This document shows positions 6,873 to 15,197 of a stretch of 47,854 nt of DNA, piece by piece. This DNA comes from Bacteroidales bacterium (GTDB taxonomy: Bacteria; Bacteroidota; Bacteroidia; Bacteroidales; UBA932). The notes under the pieces are model-generated. The model saw only the letters and a list, made by a program, of their open reading frames with translations. It did no database searches and had not been told where the DNA came from. How positions within the stretch are numbered: position 1 is the stretch's first letter; every line of letters begins with the position of its first letter. Where the stretch lies: NCBI GenBank assembly GCA_017617655.1, contig JAFZVU010000080.1:1-47854 (forward strand). Direction: 5' to 3'. The position numbers and the translations under genes were made by a program.

Positions 6873-8129
6873 ATGGAGCATAAAAATGATAATGATTGGA
6901 TAGAGGTCATCAAGGAAAAATACCTCTTGGATGCCGGAGCTCCGCCAGAGGCCGGATGGGATGCCATCAACCGAAGCCTGCACCGCCCCATATTGCTGCG
7001 CCGCGCTGCCATTGCCGCCTCCTTCCTGCTGCCAATCGCAGTCGGGCTGCTTATCTGGAGTCCCTGGCAGAAGACTCATCCTTCCTCTGGGGACATTATC
7101 GCTGTTTCCGAAACAACTGCCCCCACAGTTTTTCCTTCCGACACGAATGTCGAAGATCCAATAGATGCCGTGCAGACAGCCAGTCCGGCCAGCAAGCCCG
7201 TGGCAGTCCAGTCAACCCACAAAGCTGCGCAAGCCATCATGCCGGCCCAACCAGCCGGAGAACATACTGCCACCTTTGATAGCACAACCAGCCACCAGCA
7301 GCTTCCTTCGGGAGATAATAACGCAAAACAACCCACATCCGGACAACAGACCGAAGAACCGTCAGGCTCCGAACAACCCACCTACCGCCAGTCTCTGGAC
7401 GATCCCTTCGCAGACCTGCTGGCCGATGCCGAACCGGAGCAACAGAAAAAGCATCGTATTTCTGTCAGCCTTGGTGCCGGCACAAAACCAGTACAGCAAG
7501 ATAAAGGAATCCCGGCGCAAGCGGCTCCTTATTTTGCAGGACTGACATATCTGAATTGCGCCCCAGGTGAAACTCCTTCCGTCAAGTCCAGTGTATCTAA
7601 CACCAGTAAGTATTATTATCATTATATGGCCAGCAATTATGGGCAATTACCTGTTTCTCCCACTGAAATAGGGCAGTATCATCACGACTTCCCTATTACT
7701 GCCGGACTGCAGGTACGACTCGAGTTGTTGCCATGGCTTGGCATCGGGAGCGGTGTAGAATACTCATATCTTCATTCCGTTGCGTCATCAATCATGGCCA
7801 ACGTTGATCAACGTCTTCATTTCATTGGCATACCGCTGCGGTTCGATGCACGGCTCTGGTCAAACCATCATTGGGAGGTCTACGCCGGCCTGGGTGGCAA
7901 GGCAGAAAAATGCATTTCCGCAAGTTATGGAAATCTAAAATGCGAGGAGCCCCGCCTCCAATGGTCTGTAGAGGCCTTTGGCGGCGTACAATACCGGATA
8001 TGGAACAATACGAGTCTCTATCTCCAGCCGGAACTGTCTTGGTACTTGACCCAAACAGATCTTGTCACTTACCGCACAGAACATCCTTTTGGCGTCTCCT
8101 TGAACGCCGGCCTTCGATTCGATTTTTGA
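6873..8129 (+). CDS. Dual membrane-spanning anti-sigma-like protein with C-terminal outer-membrane beta-barrel (copy 2)
   Basis: A 418-residue paralogue of 698-2059 with the same parts: a cytoplasmic N-terminus with DW, AGW and LHR (1-44); one membrane helix (about 45-62) ending SPWQ; a Thr/Pro/Gln/Ser-rich linker (about 65-190) unlike that of copy 1; and a beta-barrel (about 193-418) ending LRFDF. The tip and the barrel are conserved between copies, whereas the periplasmic linker and the segment after the first strands differ, as expected if linker length and surface loops tune the signal. A strong AAGGAGG (6862-6868) precedes the ATG. The anti-sigma role is inferred from gene order and topology. 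Confidence 0.78.
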   Translation: MEHKNDNDWIEVIKEKYLLDAGAPPEAGWDAINRSLHRPILLRRAAIAASFLLPIAVGLLIWSPWQKTHPSSGDIIAVSETTAPTVFPSDTNVEDPIDAVQTASPASKPVAVQSTHKAAQAIMPAQPAGEHTATFDSTTSHQQLPSGDNNAKQPTSGQQTEEPSGSEQPTYRQSLDDPFADLLADAEPEQQKKHRISVSLGAGTKPVQQDKGIPAQAAPYFAGLTYLNCAPGETPSVKSSVSNTSKYYYHYMASNYGQLPVSPTEIGQYHHDFPITAGLQVRLELLPWLGIGSGVEYSYLHSVASSIMANVDQRLHFIGIPLRFDARLWSNHHWEVYAGLGGKAEKCISASYGNLKCEEPRLQWSVEAFGGVQYRIWNNTSLYLQPELSWYLTQTDLVTYRTEHPFGVSLNAGLRFDF

Positions 8130-8143
8130 TTCTTATTATAACC

Positions 8144-9667
8144 ATGAAAAAGCATACCACGATAATTTTTTTGATAATTGCTCTTGTCGGTTGCCAAAGC
8201 AAACTCCAAGTTTCGGACTTTGTACCAGCAGAAATGGCCGTTGTTAATGATATTGTCACCAAGTCGTCTGCTCCGAAAGTAGACAGTACAGTAACATTCC
8301 TTACAGAAACGAATTTCATGGCATGGTCAAAAATCGGTAGTTTGGAGGAACGTTTTCAAGCATGTGATGTCCCCGAAAGCATCACAACCCGGTTATCAAC
8401 AAAAGCATTGGTTGAATCAATTGCCAAATACCCGCTTAATTATTTGATATTCGCTTATGACAACCCTCTGACCGCAGTACAAATTATTATTGACTATAGC
8501 CACTTGCACCAAGAACTTCAGTCCAGAGATGATGCAATATCAGAGTTGACAGATTTATATTCGAAAAGCACAATAATAACTGATGATAACGTGGATTCAC
8601 AGAACTCTCGTATAGTTCTTTCGTATAAAGATGAGATGTTCTTAGGGTACCTTCTGTTATTTGAAATAACTACGAAATCTATTGACATCAATAGTGGCCA
8701 AATCCTTCTAAAGGTAGTTGAAGATAAAATACTAGAGGAGTCTTCTCAAAAAGAGATATTCAGTGATTTTTTTATGACTCCTTTAGTTGCTATTAAGAAT
8801 TGTCTTCAGAATAGTTCTCCATCTGGGTATAGAACACCAACAACAACGATTTATACTCCTTTGGGGCACGAATTAGTAGGTTACCTTTATCCTGAGATGT
8901 CTCAATCAGATATAGATAGCATTACTCGCGAAGCTGCCATGCAATATTCTGATGCTACTGTTTTGAGACCAGCATCAAATGTATACAATTGCCATAGCTA
9001 TGCTTGGTATTCCGATGATCCTTCAAATAATATCTGGTTGGAGAGTCATTTAAATCCATACACCTCACAGTTGCATTATTATTGGACGTATGATTATTAT
9101 GAAGAGTGGTACGAATATAACTCAACAAAAGCGACATATATGCAATCTTCTCCTCTACAATCACACTCTGCCCGTATTACCCCATCAGGAGATTATATTT
9201 CTAAGTGGAGGAATGGGCCATTAATGCAGCATAGTAAAACAGATTGTCCATATTTTACCACAGAAATGCACTACTATAAAACAAGATATTTCCCATCTAA
9301 TTATATAAACTTTACTGGCACGACGGTAGTATTGCCGGGCACAACAAATTATTACTCTATCTCAAATATCGATGAAGAGGCCGATCCTTATGATTATGAT
9401 GTGACGGCTTCATTCATAGTTAATCCCAGCCAAACTCCCTTTACGTTTACTACCATCAACAAAGCAACGCAGACGTATAGTCTGCAATGCAACGATTACG
9501 GTGCTTATAAAATACGTGCAGAATATGAAAGACAGCCAGGCTATTTGTTCTATGGAGAATTGCTTGTAATCTGTGTAGGCAGTAGGACAATGCAACGGAT
9601 TCAAGACGAAAATGTGACTGACTTAGAAAGATTTCTCCGAGACAACTGGGATCATATATCAGAATAA
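8144..9667 (+). CDS. Large lipoprotein with a possible Cys/His hydrolase site
   Basis: A 507-residue protein with a lipoprotein signal (MKKHTTIIFLIIALVGC, Cys17). I do not recognise a named family. The central region holds NCHSYAWY with Cys283, then HSARI with His341, then YISKWRNGPLMQH; an NCH-YAW motif followed by an H-A/SKW block is reminiscent of papain-like Cys/His folds (NlpC/P60-type), so a hydrolase is a plausible guess. The N-terminal half (about 20-240) is helical. I chose the ATG at 8144, 14 nt after the barrel gene stop, over upstream in-frame codons because it starts the signal peptide. The gene is visibly AT-rich compared with the sigma and barrel genes before it, suggesting a different origin. 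Confidence 0.75.
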   Translation: MKKHTTIIFLIIALVGCQSKLQVSDFVPAEMAVVNDIVTKSSAPKVDSTVTFLTETNFMAWSKIGSLEERFQACDVPESITTRLSTKALVESIAKYPLNYLIFAYDNPLTAVQIIIDYSHLHQELQSRDDAISELTDLYSKSTIITDDNVDSQNSRIVLSYKDEMFLGYLLLFEITTKSIDINSGQILLKVVEDKILEESSQKEIFSDFFMTPLVAIKNCLQNSSPSGYRTPTTTIYTPLGHELVGYLYPEMSQSDIDSITREAAMQYSDATVLRPASNVYNCHSYAWYSDDPSNNIWLESHLNPYTSQLHYYWTYDYYEEWYEYNSTKATYMQSSPLQSHSARITPSGDYISKWRNGPLMQHSKTDCPYFTTEMHYYKTRYFPSNYINFTGTTVVLPGTTNYYSISNIDEEADPYDYDVTASFIVNPSQTPFTFTTINKATQTYSLQCNDYGAYKIRAEYERQPGYLFYGELLVICVGSRTMQRIQDENVTDLERFLRDNWDHISE

Positions 9668-9699
9668 TATGTGTGCAAAATTTAATATCATCTGACGCA

Positions 9700-9723
9700 G
9701 TCATTTGTGGGTTGTGCAGTTCT
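9700..9723 (+). promoter_or_regulatory. Candidate ECF sigma promoter/operator, site 5 (degenerate)
   Basis: GTCATTT, 9 nt, GCAGTTCT: the same spacing as sites 1-4, with two changes in the first box and one in the second. It also keeps the GCAG preceding each box 19 nt apart (9697 and 9716). It lies 39 nt before the C10 peptidase gene at 9763. Confidence 0.4.
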
Positions 9724-9762
9724 TTATATAGAAAAAGATTTCAACCCAAAAGAATAAACGCT

Positions 9763-11238
9763 ATGAAAAATCTGTTTAATTATCTCGCGGTATTGATATG
9801 CATAGTAATGCTGCTGTTTTCGTGCAACAGGATTGACACTGTCGGTTTTGATAACGAATCAGTTGCAACTAAAGACATGACCAATGCACACAGCCTCAAT
9901 GTCACTCATCAGGAGGCACAGGGAGTTGCAGACATGTTCTTGCGTTCTGAGGCTGGTAGTGATATTTTCCAGACAAAGAGTGCAAATGCGAAGCGTGTCA
10001 GTTCATCATCCACTGTCAGAGAAGACGGACAGAACCTGATGTATGTTTTCAATTATGAAGGTGGAGGTTTTGTCATCGTAAGTGCAACAAGGAACTATTA
10101 CCCTGTGCTGGCATACTCAGACAAGAATTCTTTTGTGCTGCAAGAAGACATGGGTCCTGTGGATGTCTGGCTTGACGAAACGATAGTTAGCATCAAGAAC
10201 AGTAGTTCGCTCGATGAAGCAACAAAAACCCAGATGCAGAACATGTGGGCAAGCTATGCCGGCACCTACGTTGACCCGACGCAGGAGATTCTCGCCACCC
10301 GCAGACCCCAAACCCGCAGCACCGGCGAGGATTATTGCTGGGATCGGATTGACGCGTTGCAAGCTTTATATGGCAGTCAAGGGTGGACTTTCCTTCCTGT
10401 CTCATTTGTGGAACAGCTATTCGAGGATGCTGGGCTATCGGATTATTATGATGATATATGCTACTCTGCCACACAAAATCACTCGGCGTTAAATGAAACA
10501 GTCATAGGATATAAAAATACTCCATATTATACCACCCCCGTGGGTCCACTACTTGATACATATTGCTGGTATCAAAGGTCTCCGTTCAACGATTTATGTC
10601 CACCTAATTGTCCTGCAGGATGTGCTGTAATCGCAGCTGCACAGATAGTAAAATACTATGAGCACGCCCCTACATATCCTCTTCAATGGGGTACGACGAC
10701 ATTTTATTGGAGCGAGATAGCCGACTATCCAGATAATTCCTCAACAACACGTCAGCCTCATTTTATCCAATATATAGCAAGTTATATCCCGGGTATTGAT
10801 TATGCGAATTATGATAGCGGTGCAACTTCAAATCAGATTAAAAATGGCATGCAGAATTTGGGATATACCGCCTCATTGCAAAGCCATAACGCTTCATCTG
10901 CTTTCAGTCAGATTTCACAAGGAGGAAAACCCGTGTTGATGTTAGGAGTTAATTCAGATGGAGGTGGACATGCATGGGTTTGTGATGGAGTCAAGCAGTA
11001 TATATACAACTACATTACTTTCTTTACAGAAAACCAACCCTATGGTGCCGGCACTTTCACTCAAGGAATGTATACAATAAGTAACCCGGGAACCGAGGGC
11101 GGCATAGTCATACCCTATTATCATATGAAATTTGGTGCAGAAGACGGAGACTATGATGATTGGTATATTGATAATGCTTTTTCATCAGGTTGTGACTACC
11201 AATACTCTAGACAAGATATTTTCATTTCATATCCATAA
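9763..11238 (+). CDS. Secreted C10 family (streptopain-like) cysteine peptidase lipoprotein
   Basis: A 491-residue precursor with a lipoprotein signal ending LLFSC (Cys18). Residues about 40-150 fit a Spi-type inhibitory prodomain (THQEAQGVADMFL, then GGGFVIVSATRNYYPVLAYSD). The C10 catalytic domain follows: CPAGCAVIAAAQIVKYY with nucleophile Cys287 and GGGHAWVCDGV with His403. In this family the zymogen matures by cleavage of the prodomain and degrades host or competitor proteins, or other cell-surface proteins. I chose the ATG at 9763 because the upstream in-frame ATG would bury the signal peptide. It is AT-rich like its neighbours and probably forms an operon with the lipoprotein at 11273. 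Confidence 0.9.
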   Translation: MKNLFNYLAVLICIVMLLFSCNRIDTVGFDNESVATKDMTNAHSLNVTHQEAQGVADMFLRSEAGSDIFQTKSANAKRVSSSSTVREDGQNLMYVFNYEGGGFVIVSATRNYYPVLAYSDKNSFVLQEDMGPVDVWLDETIVSIKNSSSLDEATKTQMQNMWASYAGTYVDPTQEILATRRPQTRSTGEDYCWDRIDALQALYGSQGWTFLPVSFVEQLFEDAGLSDYYDDICYSATQNHSALNETVIGYKNTPYYTTPVGPLLDTYCWYQRSPFNDLCPPNCPAGCAVIAAAQIVKYYEHAPTYPLQWGTTTFYWSEIADYPDNSSTTRQPHFIQYIASYIPGIDYANYDSGATSNQIKNGMQNLGYTASLQSHNASSAFSQISQGGKPVLMLGVNSDGGGHAWVCDGVKQYIYNYITFFTENQPYGAGTFTQGMYTISNPGTEGGIVIPYYHMKFGAEDGDYDDWYIDNAFSSGCDYQYSRQDIFISYP

Positions 11239-11272
11239 AAACAAATGCATCTTAATAACAATACATATTGTC

Positions 11273-12016
11273 ATGAAAACGATATTTCATATACTATTGT
11301 CATTTATAATTGTTTGTTCTTTGTCTTCATGTGGTCATGAATTGGGTGGTCCTTCTCAGGAAGGAGAATTCTCGTTCTCTTTAGACTCACTTATTAGAAC
11401 CGGAAATTATGAATTCAACAATACTTTTGGCCCTGCGTGGAAATACACGCTTGCAATAAGTTTCAAAGATACGGAAGGGAAAGATTTAGTTGCACCGTTG
11501 GCCGAAGAGCAATGGGACAGTAATCCCGACGCATCTCATTGGGCGGAATATATTAATCCAGATAAATTACATTTAGATGTCATCTATTCAAACCCGCCAG
11601 ATTGTTTTGATAATGCCACATATACTTACAACAAAACGAACCCAGAGGCTATTCTTCCTGGAGATCATGTCAAGTATTGCACAGCATCTCAATATGGTCA
11701 ACCCGATTCGCCGTGGTACGTTGTACATAGTGAGGCTACGTATATAAATACTTGGGGAGAAGACGTTCAAGACCTAACCCTTAATATAACATGTCCCACT
11801 ATCTTCGGCGATGACGAAATCCATGAGTTTGCAACTTACTGGGATGAAGGTGCAGAGAAAAGGGGAGAAGAATGGTTGGCTATGTGCACAAAACTTGTAT
11901 ATGAAGGACATGAGTATATTCCAGAAAAAAAAGTAAGAGTAGAGCACTTCGAAAATTTCGGAAAAGCTTGGAATACTGTTTTTGTGGATTATCGAATCGA
12001 CATCATCCTAAAATAA
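11273..12016 (+). CDS. Secreted lipoprotein, family shared with 2085-2774
   Basis: A 247-residue protein with a lipoprotein signal (MKTIFHILLSFIIVCSLSSC, Cys20). The mature part starts with a short Ser/Glu-rich linker, then ISFKDTEGKDLVAPLAEEQW, INPDKLHLDV and, near the end, TYWDEGAEKRGEEWLAMC and YRIDIILK. Those blocks align with the lipoprotein at 2085 and support distant paralogy. It lies 34 bp after the C10 peptidase gene and could be its partner or inhibitor, though nothing in the sequence proves this. I chose the ATG at 11273 because the signal peptide starts there. The structured leader at 12022 begins 5 bp after its stop. Confidence 0.78.
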   Translation: MKTIFHILLSFIIVCSLSSCGHELGGPSQEGEFSFSLDSLIRTGNYEFNNTFGPAWKYTLAISFKDTEGKDLVAPLAEEQWDSNPDASHWAEYINPDKLHLDVIYSNPPDCFDNATYTYNKTNPEAILPGDHVKYCTASQYGQPDSPWYVVHSEATYINTWGEDVQDLTLNITCPTIFGDDEIHEFATYWDEGAEKRGEEWLAMCTKLVYEGHEYIPEKKVRVEHFENFGKAWNTVFVDYRIDIILK

Positions 12017-12021
12017 CTGTT

Positions 12022-12152
12022 CCGCAGTATGGCTATATCGGCGTAGACCCCCATACTGCGGAGTGCATTTGTGCGTATTTGCCGGAAAACAGCTCCTTGG
12101 TATGTAACCAACGGACTATACTCGCATACCGTGGAAGCTGGCACCCTCCCAA
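12022..12152 (+). ncRNA. Conserved structured leader of repeat array C
   Basis: Second copy of the 5198-5328 module. It opens with an 11-bp perfect stem, CCGCAGTATGG (12022-12032) with CCATACTGCGG (12051-12061), around an 18-nt loop of the same length as at the first locus. It begins 5 bp after the stop of a lipoprotein gene and runs directly into array C. Confidence 0.5.
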
Positions 12153-12302
12153 ATGCTCCTACCGTCCCCGAAGATGGGACGATAGGCGCGTTTTCCCCCC
12201 CAAAGTGCTCCTACCGTCCCCGAAGATGGGACGATAGGCGCGTTTTCCCCCCCAAAGTGCTCCTACCGTCCCCGAAGATGGGACGATAGGCGCGTTTTCC
12301 CC
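12153..12302 (+). repeat. Tandem 52-bp palindromic repeat array C (three copies)
   Basis: Copies start at 12153, 12205 and 12257. Each reads (G/A)TGCTCCTACCGTCCC, a 7-nt loop, then GGGACGATAGGCGCG and a TTTTCCCC tail. The period is 52 bp as in array B, but the stem is CGTCCC/GGGACG instead of CCGGTCC/GGACCGG: both arms changed together. The three copies are nearly the same, suggesting recent expansion or homogenisation. Confidence 0.9.
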
Positions 12303-12332
12303 TACACCTGCCGAAACCGTCTTTGAAGCACT

Positions 12333-12518
12333 GCCACGGTCAGCACATTTCCGCCCGTTCTTGCTGACCAAGGCGGCAAAAGCGCCAGATTTGCGAAAAA
12401 ACGTGCCACGGTCAGCACATTTCCGGCTGTTCTTGCTGACCAAGGCGGCAAAAGCACCAGATTTGCAGAAAAACGTGCCACGGTCAGCACATTTCCGGCT
12501 GTTCTTGCTGACCAAGGC
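12333..12518 (+). repeat. Tandem 72-bp repeat array (two full copies and a partial third)
   Basis: Units start GCCACGGTCAGCAC at 12333, 12405 and 12477. Each holds the inverted pair GGTCAGCA and TGCTGACC, 16 nt apart, then an AAAGCGCCAGATTTGC stretch. The third copy stops at the terminator. The period is a multiple of three, so a long minus-strand open frame appears (12159-12734), but it overlaps rpsC and mirrors the repeats, so I do not call it a gene. The sequence is unrelated to the 52-bp family. Confidence 0.88.
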
Positions 12519-12553
12519 AAAAAAAAGGAAGCACCGCGAAGTGCTTCCTTTTT
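12519..12553. terminator. Bidirectional intrinsic terminator after rpsC
   Basis: An 11-bp stem (AAAGGAAGCAC with GTGCTTCCTTT), 6-nt loop CGCGAA, A-run on one side and T-run on the other. It ends the ribosomal operon on the minus strand and the repeat array on the plus strand. Its core closely matches the terminator at 5607-5642. Confidence 0.9.
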
Positions 12554-12573
12554 CTCTTGTGTATCGAAACAGG

Positions 12574-13338
12574 TTATGCTTCCCTGCGTGAATCACGACG
12601 CGGGCCGCGACGGTCACCGCCGCGACGGTCACCGCCACGACGCTCACGACGCTCGCCGCCACGATCTGAGCTGGCTGCTGCTGATGCAGACACGCCTGCG
12701 TTCGGGCTGAGGTCACGTTTGCCGTAAACTTCACCGTTGCAGATCCACACTTTCACTCCGAGAACGCCGACCTTGGTGTGAGCCTCGGCCAGAGCGTAGT
12801 CGATATCAGCGCGGAAGGTGTGAAGAGGAGTACGACCCTCTTTGTAGAGCTCGCTGCGAGCCATTTCGGCGCCGCCCAGACGACCGCTGATGAGAACCTT
12901 GATGCCTTCTGCACCTACCCTCATGGTAGAAGCGATGGCCATCTTGATGGCACGGCGGTATGAAACGCGGCCCTCAACCTGACCGGCAATGTTGTTGGCA
13001 ACGATGTTGGCGTCAACCTCGGGGCGCTTAACCTCGAAGATGTTGATCTGGACATCCTTACCGCAAACCTTGCGGAGTTCTTCTTTCAGCTTGTCTACTT
13101 CCTGACCGCCCTTGCCGATTATGAAGCCCGGACGAGCGGTGTGGATAGTAACAGTGATGACCTTCAAAGTGCGCTCGATGACGATCTTGCTCAGGCTGGC
13201 CTTTGCCAGACGGGCGTTGAGGTACTCGCGGATCTTTGCGTCATCCTGGATTCTTTCAGGGTAATTACCACACCAGTTGGAGTCCCAACCACGGATAATA
13301 CCAATACGGTTGCTGATAGGATTAGTTTTTTGTCCCAT
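12574..13338 (-). CDS. rpsC: 30S ribosomal protein S3
   Basis: A 254-residue ribosomal protein of the 30S head near the mRNA entry site. It begins [22 protein letters not shown]; the KH domain with [15 protein letters not shown] lies at about residues 70-85, and the C-terminal domain with [12 protein letters not shown] at about 150-160. The tail after about 218 is unusually rich in Arg, Gly, Asp and Ser (RGGD-type blocks). It is the last gene of this ribosomal cluster and ends at a terminator; rplP and rpmC, which normally follow, are absent. Confidence 0.97.
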   Translation of the reverse strand: MGQKTNPISNRIGIIRGWDSNWCGNYPERIQDDAKIREYLNARLAKASLSKIVIERTLKVITVTIHTARPGFIIGKGGQEVDKLKEELRKVCGKDVQINIFEVKRPEVDANIVANNIAGQVEGRVSYRRAIKMAIASTMRVGAEGIKVLISGRLGGAEMARSELYKEGRTPLHTFRADIDYALAEAHTKVGVLGVKVWICNGEVYGKRDLSPNAGVSASAAASSDRGGERRERRGGDRRGGDRRGPRRDSRREA

Positions 13339-13343
13339 AATTA

Positions 13344-13766
13344 TTATTCTTCCTCCTTAACTGGTTGTTTCTTGGTATCGAGAACGATGGTGACATGGTT
13401 GCTGCGCTTGCGGATGCGTGCTGCACGACCCTGAGGGGCGGTGCGGATGCGTTTCAGCGTGCGGCCTTCGTTGACCATGATGGTCTTGATGTACACGTTG
13501 CCGTTCTCAAGTTCTTTACGGCTGTCTTCGTTTTTGGCTTCCCAGTTGGCGATAGCGCTGCGAAGAAGCTTGCTCAGACGGTTAGAAGCCTCTTTCTTAG
13601 AGTATTTGAGCACATCGAGAGCGTGATTGACTTCCATGCCGCGGACCATGTCAGCAACGAGGCGTGACTTGCGCGGTGAAGTAGGGACGTCATTCAGCTT
13701 CGCGATAGCTGTCTGCTTCTTTATTTCTTTCTGCCTTTCGGCCATTTCTCTTTTTCTTGCTCCCAT
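13344..13766 (-). CDS. rplV: 50S ribosomal protein L22
   Basis: A 140-residue protein of the large subunit that lines the exit tunnel and binds 23S rRNA. The core runs from [17 protein letters not shown] to the long beta-hairpin ending [11 protein letters not shown]. It has the N-terminal lysine-rich extension usual in Bacteroidota and a short acidic tail (PVKEEE). Five bases separate it from rpsC. Confidence 0.96.
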   Translation of the reverse strand: MGARKREMAERQKEIKKQTAIAKLNDVPTSPRKSRLVADMVRGMEVNHALDVLKYSKKEASNRLSKLLRSAIANWEAKNEDSRKELENGNVYIKTIMVNEGRTLKRIRTAPQGRAARIRKRSNHVTIVLDTKKQPVKEEE

Positions 13767-13779
13767 AGTAGTCTATTTA

Positions 13780-14046
13780 TTAACGGTTACCACTATGACC
13801 TCTGAATGTACGTGTAGGAGCAAACTCGCCGAGCTTGTGACCGACCATGTTTTCAGTTACATACACCGGAATAAATCTGTTACCGTTATGCACTGCGATA
13901 GTGTGGCCGACAAAGTCAGGTGAAATCATGCTTGCACGCGACCAGGTCTTGATTACTTCTTTTTTCATTGTACCCTCATTCATAGCGAGAACCCTTTTTT
14001 CGAGAGCTTCCTGAATGTAGGGACCTTTTCTAAGTGAACGACTCAT
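13780..14046 (-). CDS. rpsS: 30S ribosomal protein S19
   Basis: An 88-residue protein of the 30S head, complete in length. It begins [15 protein letters not shown] and has the typical [20 protein letters not shown] and [17 protein letters not shown] blocks. It follows rplB after 23 bp and precedes rplV, the usual order. Confidence 0.97.
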   Translation of the reverse strand: MSRSLRKGPYIQEALEKRVLAMNEGTMKKEVIKTWSRASMISPDFVGHTIAVHNGNRFIPVYVTENMVGHKLGEFAPTRTFRGHSGNR

Positions 14047-14069
14047 AATTTCTCAAAAAATTTATTCCG

Positions 14070-14894
14070 TTATTTCTTTCTTCTTTCGATGATGAACTTG
14101 TTGCTGGTCTTCTTGGGATTACGAGTCTTGTAGCCCTTAGCCGGCAGGCCCTTGCGGCTGCGAGGATGTCCGCCGGAAGCACGACCTTCACCACCACCCA
14201 TAGGGTGATCAACAGGGTTCATAACAACACCACGGTTGTGAGGACGACGGCCGAGCCAACGGCGACGGCCAGCCTTGCCGTGAGATTCGAGGTTGTGTTC
14301 AGTATTGGATACGATGCCGACTGTAGCACGGCAAGAAACCAGCACCATGCGAGTCTCGCCTGAAGGGAGACGGAGGATAGCGTGGTTGCCTTCACGTGCG
14401 GTGAGCTGAGCGTATGCACCGGCTGAACGGGCCATTGCGGCACCAGTGCCGGGACGGAGCTCGATGCAGTGTACGAGGGTACCCAGAGGAATTTCACCGA
14501 GAGGAAGAGAGTTTCCGATTTCGGGAGCGACACCGCTGCCTGAAGAAATCTTCTGACCTACTTTCAGTCCGTTCGGAGCAATGATATAACGTTTTTCGCC
14601 ATCTTCATACTGTACCAGAGCGATACGAGCTGTACGGTTCGGGTCGTACTCGATGGTTTTAACGGTTGCAGAATATTTGTCTTTATCGCGAAGGAAATCT
14701 ACAACACGGTACATCTGTTTGTGTCCACCACCGATGTAACGCATTGTCATCTTACCCTGATTGTTGCGGCCACCGCTCTTGCGGAGGGGCTTCAGGAGGG
14801 ATTTCTCGGGAGTAGTGCAAGTGATATCGTCGTATGCACTGATAACTTTATTTCTCTGACCGGGAGTTACCGGTTTGAATTTACGAACTGCCAT
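14070..14894 (-). CDS. rplB: 50S ribosomal protein L2
   Basis: A 274-residue protein of the large subunit, needed for subunit joining and peptidyl transferase activity. The N-terminal RNA-binding fold and the C-terminal [15 protein letters not shown] segment, which carries the conserved histidine near the catalytic centre, are both present. Four bases separate it from rplW. Confidence 0.97.
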   Translation of the reverse strand: MAVRKFKPVTPGQRNKVISAYDDITCTTPEKSLLKPLRKSGGRNNQGKMTMRYIGGGHKQMYRVVDFLRDKDKYSATVKTIEYDPNRTARIALVQYEDGEKRYIIAPNGLKVGQKISSGSGVAPEIGNSLPLGEIPLGTLVHCIELRPGTGAAMARSAGAYAQLTAREGNHAILRLPSGETRMVLVSCRATVGIVSNTEHNLESHGKAGRRRWLGRRPHNRGVVMNPVDHPMGGGEGRASGGHPRSRKGLPAKGYKTRNPKKTSNKFIIERRKK

Positions 14895-14898
14895 GACC

Positions 14899-15189
14899 TT
14901 AAATGTTACTGTAGAAATCTATTTTATCATCTGCGGCCAAAGTCACGAACGCTTTCTTGTAGTTATTAGTGCGGCCTGTCAACATACCTGCTTTTGTATA
15001 GCGGCTTTTAATCTTACCATGGTATCTAACGGTATTGACTGCCAATACAGAGACACCATACATCTGCTCGACCGCTTTCTTGATCTCCACCTTGTTGGCG
15101 TCGCGGTCAACTATAAAACCGTAACGGTTCATCTTATCGCCTAGAACCGTCATCTTTTCAGTTACAACTGGCTTAATTAATATTCCCAT
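14899..15189 (-). CDS. rplW: 50S ribosomal protein L23
   Basis: A 96-residue protein at the exit of the peptide tunnel, where trigger factor and SRP dock. It has [11 protein letters not shown] near the start ([10 protein letters not shown]) and [20 protein letters not shown] in the centre, as in the family. It lies between rplD and rplB in the usual order. Confidence 0.96.
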   Translation of the reverse strand: MGILIKPVVTEKMTVLGDKMNRYGFIVDRDANKVEIKKAVEQMYGVSVLAVNTVRYHGKIKSRYTKAGMLTGRTNNYKKAFVTLAADDKIDFYSNI

Positions 15190-15197
15190 CGCTCAAA

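Noticed and set aside
12159-12734. Minus-strand open frame over the repeats and into rpsC
   Set aside because: It mirrors the 72-bp and 52-bp repeats, crosses the terminator and overlaps rpsC in another frame.
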